64,000 nucleotides of DNA. Source: Lentimicrobium sp. L6. Lineage in GTDB: Bacteria; Bacteroidota; Bacteroidia; Bacteroidales; UBA12170. The notes beneath the pieces are model-generated. The model worked only from the letters and a program-made list of their open reading frames with translations, was not told the origin of the DNA and searched no databases. Both the position numbers and the translations under genes were made by a program. Shown here piece after piece: positions 54,051 to 61,646 of the stretch; position 1 is the stretch's first letter; every line of letters starts with the position of its first letter. The DNA lies in the NCBI RefSeq assembly GCF_013166655.1, contig NZ_JABKCA010000011.1, positions 1 through 64,000 on the forward strand. Reading direction: 5' to 3'.

Positions 54051-56882
54051 TTATTCTGCATCGGGGTTTTTAAACTGCTTAATATAATCGTAAACTCTAC
54101 GTTGAACTCTAGCTTCGTTTAGTCCATAACCCAATTCAGTAGTCTTCACTTCATTAAACCTATTGCGAGCTAGAATAGCCGATAATTGCGCTTCCAATGC
54201 TGTTCTACGCCACATGGGATGATGGGCTCTATCTTTCAATGCGTCCGCTCTTTCTATTTCCGATTGAATATCTTCCTCTGTTACATAAGCGGCATATTCA
54301 TAATCTTCGAAAGATTCTCTGTTTTTATTTTGGTCAACAATGAGCTCACAATCTTTACTCATTTCTAAGTCTTCTCGATCAATATCCAATCTCAAGCTGA
54401 AAATCTTTTTAGAGGCCAAGTCAAAGGATACCGCTGACTTGTCCAGCTTCAATTCTTCTTGTGCTTCTTCTAAAAGATTGCTTAGACTGGCTTTGTTTAT
54501 CTTGAAAGCACTATTCACCGATACTTTTGTACTTTGCTCTGCTGAATTATATCCTCTAATAATGATGGATTTACCATCCTCGCTTCTCTTTATAGCCGTA
54601 ACTTTCATGGTATTTAATGAATCACTAGCCGAAAAGTAGGACTTATTTGTTTTTATCTCACCTTGATGTTTATCGGTTGTACAGCTAATGAGATCGGAAT
54701 TATAAATATTCGATTTTTGACAAACTTCAGCTTTCTCTATATTTCCTTCGTGGGGATAAACGGCATATTCAAATTGCATTTCACGCAGACACTGGGCATC
54801 TGGAGTAAAAATCTCTGGCCCTGCATCGCCAATTCTAGAATTGATTTCTTTGGCTATCCATCCTACTGAGCGGAATAAAGTAAGCGCAATTTGGTCATCG
54901 TTTATCACCTGATATTCTGGCAATCCTTTTGAAAAAACCGACAAACCATCCACACCATCATTTAAATCTACAAATTCACGATTCAAGAAAATAGTATTGG
55001 GTTTGGCTTCTCTAGCTCCAATAATCACTTTTTTTACATCCTCAGGAATAGAAGACTCATCATAATCTTCAATATGAATGGGACGCTTCACCACATCGAA
55101 TGGGCTTCCAGCATAAGCGATATCCGTATCAACACCACTTGGGAAAATCACACGCATCAGGTGGTCCTTTACGGTATTTCTCAGGTGAGTTTTACATTTT
55201 ACAATTCCTGAATCCGACTCAATGGTATAATAATTTATCAAAGGAAGCTTCCTCAATTTTTCGCTTCTGCAAGTATGGTTTTCAGCATCAGACTCTGGTA
55301 GCTCCAAATCATATTGAGTACGAATGATAACTTTTGAATCGCTTTGCTCTACAATTTCTATTTGTGCTTCTACATGTTCCGAAGTAATAATTTTATCTAC
55401 ATCGGGATAAGAATAATTATACTCATCACCAGTATCCGCTCTATCTTCTATGATACCTAAATTCTCAAATAACTTCCCACTACTCTTGTGAAGAATGGTA
55501 AAACTACCATTACTGTTGAAACATACTTTAATATGTTTATTACTAATATCTAAACCCCCAACTATAAGCTTATCTTCGTTTTCATCAGACTCCTCTATTA
55601 GTTTATATCCCATAGCTGGAATATCTTTCACATAATAAGAAGCATCTTCGAAATCCACATTCTCGGAGCGCTCTTGCATACTGGTATTGAAGACAATTTT
55701 CACATCCTCAGTAGCAGAATTAGAAGTATCGATAAGGCTACAAAGCTCTTTCAGTTTTTGTTCTGTTAAGGATTGAGTAAGCATATGAACCACTCTGGTT
55801 CGGTTTTCCATATCGGTATGAACATCATCGATACTCACCCCACAAATGCTATCGTGAGGATGATTTTTGAGGAGGGTTTTCCAAGCCTCTTTTATCTGGG
55901 TTTGTTCATATTCGCCTCCCAATGCCCATACTAAAGTTGACAAAGGTTCTACGCGTTTTTCGAGTGCCTTTTGCTGTTCATCGTTTTGCAGTTTTAAATA
56001 CATACGTGCCGACATCACGCCTGGAAAAACAGAAATAAACCTTCCACTATATAAAGCGCCTTCTAAGGTTTTCAAATCGGGTTTCTCCTCCATCACATCA
56101 CGGATATATTTCACCGGATTCGATTGGATGATTTCAAACTCCTCGGTATCCATTTTCCCATTACTGATATAGGGCTGGATATCATCAGGAATCATCTCCT
56201 GATCGTAACCATTCATCAATAAAATTTGATTGGTGGTGGCAAAAGGGCTGAGCTTGTTTACTTCATCGTAAACTCGATCTTTCATAATGTCATTATGCTC
56301 TGCTAATCGCATCACATTTCTATAACTATCTAATAAATACATGGATGGAAGCACTGTTCCATCGGGTGATTTCCACATAAACTCTGATTGTACATCAGTT
56401 GGCTCCATTTCTACACCACGCCAAACAAATAAGCCTTCCAAGTTAAACTGATTATGAAGCTGGGTAGTTTGTGAAATCTGACCGAAATTATCAAGCATCC
56501 AACCCACATTCATGGCGCCACCTAATTCTTTAGCCGCTTGAATTCCATAGGTGAAATTTCTTACCAAAGACTCCTCGCTGAGCAGTTGCCAATCGGGTTG
56601 TAAATAATAAGGACCTATGAATAAACGATTCTGCTTCACATATTTTCTAATCTGACGCTTGTACTCGTTTACATTATACTTATGCTTGTCCAACTCCTCA
56701 AAATAATCTTCTACCATAGCCATTTGACCATCGAGCACAAAGATATAATCTGGCTCTTTCTCAAACATCCTAAATAGATTATTAAAAAATGGAATCAACC
56801 ATTCGTTGGTATATTTACTATTGAGATACCATTCGCGATCCCAATGGGTATGAGATATAATATGAGCAGTTTTCTTTTTCAT
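54051..56882 (-). CDS. GH38 alpha-mannosidase-type hydrolase, likely mannosylglycerate hydrolase
   Basis: 943 aa. No signal peptide, so cytoplasmic. N-terminal zinc site HIISHTHWDREWY (residues about 6-18), catalytic nucleophile Asp in NVGWMLDNFGQI near 127, QPDWQLLSEESLVRN near 98-112 and the second zinc His in NHPHDSICGVSIDDVHTDMENR near 340. These fit the GH38 fold. The bacterial subgroup includes E. coli MngB, which hydrolyses mannosylglycerate (phosphate). The neighbouring glycerate kinase and glycoside genes suggest mannosyl-glycerate or mannosylglucosylglycerate here; general alpha-mannosidase activity cannot be excluded. The gap to the GH13 gene is 24 bases. Confidence 0.85.
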   Translation of the reverse strand: MKKKTAHIISHTHWDREWYLNSKYTNEWLIPFFNNLFRMFEKEPDYIFVLDGQMAMVEDYFEELDKHKYNVNEYKRQIRKYVKQNRLFIGPYYLQPDWQLLSEESLVRNFTYGIQAAKELGGAMNVGWMLDNFGQISQTTQLHNQFNLEGLFVWRGVEMEPTDVQSEFMWKSPDGTVLPSMYLLDSYRNVMRLAEHNDIMKDRVYDEVNKLSPFATTNQILLMNGYDQEMIPDDIQPYISNGKMDTEEFEIIQSNPVKYIRDVMEEKPDLKTLEGALYSGRFISVFPGVMSARMYLKLQNDEQQKALEKRVEPLSTLVWALGGEYEQTQIKEAWKTLLKNHPHDSICGVSIDDVHTDMENRTRVVHMLTQSLTEQKLKELCSLIDTSNSATEDVKIVFNTSMQERSENVDFEDASYYVKDIPAMGYKLIEESDENEDKLIVGGLDISNKHIKVCFNSNGSFTILHKSSGKLFENLGIIEDRADTGDEYNYSYPDVDKIITSEHVEAQIEIVEQSDSKVIIRTQYDLELPESDAENHTCRSEKLRKLPLINYYTIESDSGIVKCKTHLRNTVKDHLMRVIFPSGVDTDIAYAGSPFDVVKRPIHIEDYDESSIPEDVKKVIIGAREAKPNTIFLNREFVDLNDGVDGLSVFSKGLPEYQVINDDQIALTLFRSVGWIAKEINSRIGDAGPEIFTPDAQCLREMQFEYAVYPHEGNIEKAEVCQKSNIYNSDLISCTTDKHQGEIKTNKSYFSASDSLNTMKVTAIKRSEDGKSIIIRGYNSAEQSTKVSVNSAFKINKASLSNLLEEAQEELKLDKSAVSFDLASKKIFSLRLDIDREDLEMSKDCELIVDQNKNRESFEDYEYAAYVTEEDIQSEIERADALKDRAHHPMWRRTALEAQLSAILARNRFNEVKTTELGYGLNEARVQRRVYDYIKQFKNPDAE

Positions 56883-56906
56883 CTTCTCTTGTTTTTATTC
56901 TTGAAT

Positions 56907-58568
56907 TTAGACTGATTTCAACCACAAATAAGCATAAGGCTTCAGTTGTGTTTCTACAGGTTTCCAATATGTTATATTGACTTTATTGCTAATATGGGAT
57001 TCTATATTAATGGCTTTATCGGAAAAATTAAATAGACAATAAACACTTTCCGATTCGCTTTTCCTTTCGATAATAAACAAAGCATCTTCATTGGAAAAAA
57101 GAGCTTGACTAAAAGGATGGAATGCATCTTCTTGTTGACGCAATTCCAGTAATTTCTTATATTCTGAATAGACTCTATATCTTAGACTTGACTTATCTTC
57201 AAGCTCCCTATTCAAATCATCAACTTGAATTTTAGCTCTGTTGATTCTTCTATTTATGCCCGAAGCCTTCACTACCTCCACATCATTCTCCGAACCAAAA
57301 ACAGAATGATAGTAGACACCAGGCACGCCATTAAAACTCAACATCACTGCTTGAGTGAGCATAAATCGTTTGGCACGATAGGCTATACTTTCTTCTGGTG
57401 AACTGAGCAAATCCATATAATTACAATTGAGCTCATAGGGTGTTTTACTGCCATCGGGATTGGATTTATAGGAAACAAAACCACCATGACATTCTGCTTT
57501 ATTGGCCAACATGGAAATTTGCTCATCACTAACTATCCCTTGCAAAGGACGAACTCCAATACCATCGTGGCTAGCCGTAAAGTTGAAGAAGCAAGTTTTA
57601 TCAGAAGGCAATTTTAAAGACTGTGCCCAATTGCTTAAGGTGTCAACTTCCCTTGCATGTAGGCTATATGCCAATAATGGAGGCAAACTGAAATTATAAA
57701 TCATGTGTGCTTCATTCAAGCCATCTCCAAAATAGGAGATATTCTCGGGATGAGGAACATTGGTTTCTGTGATTAAAACTACTTGTGGTGCTATTTGTTC
57801 AATAATCTTGCGGTAAGCAATAATGATTTCATGGGTTTCATCTAAATGTATACAGGTAGTCCCAAGCTTTTTCCACATAAAAGCAATGGCATCTAGACGA
57901 ATAAATTTTGCTCCCTTTGAAATATAAAACAACAACACTTCCAAGACTCTCAAAAAAACCTGAGGATTCTCATAATTTAAATCTATCTGATCTTCAGAAA
58001 AAGTAGTCCAAATATATTTTTCTTGCCCTTGTTTTAAAAAAGGATGTAAGAGTGGTAAAGTTCGTGGACGAGTCACTCGATGTAAATCAGGATGCTTGGG
58101 ATTGGCTTCAATAAAAAACTGGTCATAGTTTTTATCTCCGCTTAAAAATCCTTGGAACCAATCAGATGATTTAGAAATGTGGTTAATCACCGCATCAAAC
58201 ATCAACTGAAATTCTTGATTGAGCTCCAAAACTTCCTTCCAAGTACCAAATTCGGGATTGACCTCTTTATAATCTACCACCGAAAAACCATCATCGGAAG
58301 TAAATGGATAAAAAGGAAGAATATGGATGGTATTGATCATGGATTTTAAATGTGTAGAACATACCTTCTTGAGACTTGTCAAATTGGGCTCATCACCCTG
58401 AATAAAACTGTCGGCATAGGCAATCAAAATCACATCTTCCTTACTCAGTAGAAAGTCCTTCTTTTCAATTAAGTCACTATACTCCTCAACTAACTTTGCT
58501 ATAGCCGACAGTGTTTCATTTAATTGCTCCGGATATAAAAATTCGATATGTTGCTTTATGATATCCAT
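56907..58568 (-). CDS. GH13_18 sugar phosphorylase, likely glucosylglycerate phosphorylase
   Basis: 553 aa from the ATG at 58568; an alternative TTG at 58574 would overlap the GT stop. The GH13 barrel has HILPFYPFTSDDGFSVVDYKEVNPEFGT near 82-110, nucleophile Asp in FIRLDAIAFMWKKLGTTCIHL near 222, acid/base Glu in VVLITETNVPHPEN near 266 and the third Asp in NFTASHDGIGVRPLQG near 328. The family includes sucrose phosphorylase and the glucosylglycerate phosphorylases. The glycerate kinase and GH38 genes beside it favour glucosylglycerate; specificity is inferred from context. Product would be alpha-glucose-1-phosphate plus D-glycerate. Confidence 0.82.
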   Translation of the reverse strand: MDIIKQHIEFLYPEQLNETLSAIAKLVEEYSDLIEKKDFLLSKEDVILIAYADSFIQGDEPNLTSLKKVCSTHLKSMINTIHILPFYPFTSDDGFSVVDYKEVNPEFGTWKEVLELNQEFQLMFDAVINHISKSSDWFQGFLSGDKNYDQFFIEANPKHPDLHRVTRPRTLPLLHPFLKQGQEKYIWTTFSEDQIDLNYENPQVFLRVLEVLLFYISKGAKFIRLDAIAFMWKKLGTTCIHLDETHEIIIAYRKIIEQIAPQVVLITETNVPHPENISYFGDGLNEAHMIYNFSLPPLLAYSLHAREVDTLSNWAQSLKLPSDKTCFFNFTASHDGIGVRPLQGIVSDEQISMLANKAECHGGFVSYKSNPDGSKTPYELNCNYMDLLSSPEESIAYRAKRFMLTQAVMLSFNGVPGVYYHSVFGSENDVEVVKASGINRRINRAKIQVDDLNRELEDKSSLRYRVYSEYKKLLELRQQEDAFHPFSQALFSNEDALFIIERKSESESVYCLFNFSDKAINIESHISNKVNITYWKPVETQLKPYAYLWLKSV

Positions 58569-58570
58569 CC

Positions 58571-59902
58571 TCAAAATATTTTTGCTAGCATCTTTTGTAA
58601 ACCATCGATGGACAGTTCGCGTTTTGCTGTATTATAATTTTCTTCTACTTGTTTTGTTCTATAATCAGCATCCAAAAGGTATTTAATAGATTCATCTGCG
58701 GCTTTTTCTATTTTCTCTTCATCAACACGCACCCAATTATTATCGGATTGATGTTGATGCCCAAATGAAAGCACATTGAACTGATACTTTTCGATATCTG
58801 ATTGATAAACGGGATATTTATAAACAGCCACAGGCAATTTGGCCACCAAAGCTTCTAAAAACTGGTTTCCCCAACCCTCCAAAATACTTGGATAAGTCAC
58901 CAAATCGGCCATGGTATAAACATCCCATAAGGAGAATTTCTTCTCCTCAGTATTTTCACTTCTCTCGGGTTCAACATTTGAACTGATGTCTTTTATCTTG
59001 ACGCCTTTTTCCAAAGCATAAAGCTTCAATTTCTTTAAATATTCTGGGGATTCTGACTGACCAGCTAGGACTAAGTATATATGACTTTTCTCCGTAAATG
59101 ATTCCCCATTATAGCCTTTCTGGTTGACGAGTAGGTCTCGTTTTTTCTCCAGAGCTGCTGCATAATCTATGGCTATTTCAATGGCTTTTCGCTCCACCAC
59201 TCGTGTGGCTTGAAGCAAAACAATATCGGAATTCTGAATTCCAAATTCCCTCCTCATCTCTCGGTTATAATCATCCACCTTCATCAAGTCATGATCAAAA
59301 TCGAAAACATTGGGAACTACATCGGCTTCTACTCCATGTCTAGATTTTAACTCGCCTTGCGCAATGCTATTGATACAAACATGCTCAATGCGTGGATGCA
59401 CAGGAGGAAAATAATCCTTCAGCATGTCTTCAATCATTTTATGATTAGGATGGGCATATAAATCTCTCTCCCAGTAAAAATCGTGGTGATGACATATGGC
59501 TTTCACTTTAGACTTCTTTATGGCATTGACAAAACCAATTCCCGCAGGCAATCCCCAACCCAAGGAAAGAATATTATTAGGTATCAACACATCTATGGCA
59601 CGGCATCGAATAATTTCTAGCAAAGCTTGTTCAATGAGTTCAGCCACCATGAGTATTCTGCCCCTAAGTTTTTCTTCTGACCAAGGATACTCTGTTTGGC
59701 CATAAGCTTGCTGCACTATTTTGTTATTAATAGCATATTGATAATGCAGCTCAGGAATAATCTCTGCCTCTCCCCTTTTATCGCTTCCGGCAATAAAAAT
59801 GACTTCATGCCCAAGCTGTTCAAGTGCTTTTTTCCACTTGTCCATCTCCAAGGAAACACCATCGGTTTCACCGACTCTAAAATGACATAAGGCTATTTTC
59901 AT
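58571..59902 (-). CDS. GT4-family glycosyltransferase
   Basis: 443 aa, GT-B fold. Acceptor side KIALCHFRVGETDGVSLEMDKWKKALEQLGHEVIFIAGSD, with glycine loop ETDGVS; linker HHHDFYWERD near 145; donor half ILLQATRVVERKAIEIAIDYAAAL near 235 and the E-x7-E motif EGWGNQFLE near 356. GT4 retaining transferases use a sugar nucleotide. The position inside an apparent catabolic operon (3 bases from the phosphorylase ATG) suggests it mannosylates or glucosylates glycerate-type acceptors, like the mannosylglucosylglycerate synthases of Rhodopirellula, but the acceptor is not shown by sequence. No signal peptide. Confidence 0.78.
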   Translation of the reverse strand: MKIALCHFRVGETDGVSLEMDKWKKALEQLGHEVIFIAGSDKRGEAEIIPELHYQYAINNKIVQQAYGQTEYPWSEEKLRGRILMVAELIEQALLEIIRCRAIDVLIPNNILSLGWGLPAGIGFVNAIKKSKVKAICHHHDFYWERDLYAHPNHKMIEDMLKDYFPPVHPRIEHVCINSIAQGELKSRHGVEADVVPNVFDFDHDLMKVDDYNREMRREFGIQNSDIVLLQATRVVERKAIEIAIDYAAALEKKRDLLVNQKGYNGESFTEKSHIYLVLAGQSESPEYLKKLKLYALEKGVKIKDISSNVEPERSENTEEKKFSLWDVYTMADLVTYPSILEGWGNQFLEALVAKLPVAVYKYPVYQSDIEKYQFNVLSFGHQHQSDNNWVRVDEEKIEKAADESIKYLLDADYRTKQVEENYNTAKRELSIDGLQKMLAKIF

Positions 59903-59917
59903 GAGCTCTAATAATTA

Positions 59918-61558
59918 TTATCCAAATATTTGCGGTACGAATAAACTAAAGACGAAAATCACCATAAAGAATACGATAAGCATGATTCCTTCTTTGGAGA
60001 AAAAATCTTCTTTTCTAATTTTATAATTAACTTGTGAGGTTTTGTTATTGGGGTCTTTCCTGATATAACTTACTACATAAGCTATAATCACACACATAGC
60101 AAATCCGGTAAAATTCAACCAAATCCAAAAGATATCGATTCCTGGATCGAAACCGAAAATTTGCTGCATGGTTTTAGAAAAAACCAGATTAATCAGTACG
60201 GAAAGAATAATACCTGCATTCATTCCATACTTATTCACTTTCTTGGAATAAATAGCCAATAAGAAGGTGGCTAAAACAGGTCCATAAAATACAGAACCAA
60301 TAGCATTTATAATTTCAATTACTGAGCTCTCACTTCCTCCTAATAAAAAAGCACTGGCAATACAAACCGCTCCCCAGAAGACTACAGCACCTTTTGAAAC
60401 CATCATATATTTCACTCCAGAAAGTTTCTTTTTCCCTCTGTTAAAGAAATCTTCCACGGTAACTGCTGATAAAGAGTTTACGGTAGAACTTAAAGAAGAC
60501 ATGGCTGCTGATAAAATCCCCACCATTAAAATACCTATTAAACCATGAGGTAAATAATTAACGATAAAAACAGGAACCATTAAGTCAGGTTTAATTCCAG
60601 AAGACGCATACTCTGCTGGGAAATATCTTTGTGTAACTACAGCTAATTGATCCACAAATTCTGGTGCCACTAAAATAAAACCGCCAAGTACCAATCCTAA
60701 ACTACAATAAATTAAAACCACTGGGAATCTTAGTACTCCATTTGCAAATAATAGCTGACGAATTGTTTTTTCATCTTTAGCAGATAAAAGTCTTTGGGCT
60801 TGAGTTTGGTCGGTACCATAATAAGAGGCATAGAGAAAGAATCCTCCAATAATCATGGGCCAAATACCATATTCACCATCTCCAAAACCGAAGTTATTAT
60901 TGATAACTTGTAACCTTTCAGGATCTACACTTGATAAAGATCCACCACTATCTGCCATTAGGAAGTAACCATAAACTAAGGCAATGACTAGTCCTCCGAA
61001 AAGAATCACCATTTGGATGGCGTCGCCCCAAACCACAGCTTTCATACCCCCTTGCCATGAATAAATAATGGTAACAATACTAATGAGCGGAATGGTATAA
61101 ATGAAATCGATATCCAATACTGCTTGTAGTATGATGGCAATGGTATAGACCATAACTCCAGTACTTAAAGCTCTAGATATCTGAAAAACTACACTTAAAA
61201 TCATTCGAGTTGAAGCATCAAATCTACGCTCCACAAACTCATAAATACTCACTACACCAGAACGGAACAAAGGCGGAACAAGTACGACCATTAAAAAGAA
61301 CATGGCCAATGGAACGGAAAACTCAAAGGTTAACCATTTCATTCCTCCTCCAGCTTTTAAAGCCACAAAGGCGGGTGCAGAAACAAAGCTAATGGCAGAC
61401 AATTGAGTAGCCATAGTTGACAAGCTCAAAGGCAACCAGCCCAAGCTTTTCCCTCCTAAAAAATAATCAGTGGAGTTTTTATTCTCCTTAAAGAAATAAC
61501 CCATTCCTAGGAATCCTGCAAAATACACTAGTATGATAACATAGTCTAGCCAATTCAT
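59918..61558 (-). CDS. Sodium:solute symporter (SSS family)
   Basis: 546 aa with about 13-14 membrane helices in the LeuT fold. MNWLDYVIILVYFAGFLGMGYFFKENKNSTDYFLGGKSLGWLPLSLSTMATQLSAISFVSAPAFVALKAGG shows the SSS N-terminus, and GMKAVVWGDAIQMVILFGG near 168 plus SAAMSSLSSTVNSLSAVTVEDFF near 345 are family signatures. It imports a solute with Na+ across the inner membrane. It sits between the TonB receptor and the glycosyltransferase, so it probably carries the sugar or glycosyl-glycerate taken up by the receptor. Confidence 0.88.
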   Translation of the reverse strand: MNWLDYVIILVYFAGFLGMGYFFKENKNSTDYFLGGKSLGWLPLSLSTMATQLSAISFVSAPAFVALKAGGGMKWLTFEFSVPLAMFFLMVVLVPPLFRSGVVSIYEFVERRFDASTRMILSVVFQISRALSTGVMVYTIAIILQAVLDIDFIYTIPLISIVTIIYSWQGGMKAVVWGDAIQMVILFGGLVIALVYGYFLMADSGGSLSSVDPERLQVINNNFGFGDGEYGIWPMIIGGFFLYASYYGTDQTQAQRLLSAKDEKTIRQLLFANGVLRFPVVLIYCSLGLVLGGFILVAPEFVDQLAVVTQRYFPAEYASSGIKPDLMVPVFIVNYLPHGLIGILMVGILSAAMSSLSSTVNSLSAVTVEDFFNRGKKKLSGVKYMMVSKGAVVFWGAVCIASAFLLGGSESSVIEIINAIGSVFYGPVLATFLLAIYSKKVNKYGMNAGIILSVLINLVFSKTMQQIFGFDPGIDIFWIWLNFTGFAMCVIIAYVVSYIRKDPNNKTSQVNYKIRKEDFFSKEGIMLIVFFMVIFVFSLFVPQIFG

Positions 61559-61595
61559 CTGCTGTAGTTTTTGTGATTTATAATGTTCTGAAAGT

Positions 61596-61630
61596 TAAAA
61601 AAAGAACCGGAGGTGAACAATCCTCCGGCT
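61596..61630 (-). terminator. Terminator between the TonB receptor and the symporter
   Basis: Minus strand AGCCGGAGGA and ACCTCCGGTT pair around TTGTTC, followed by a T7 run. Downstream genes may therefore be expressed at a lower level or from their own start. Confidence 0.75.
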
Positions 61631-61646
61631 CAAACAAATCATAAAC

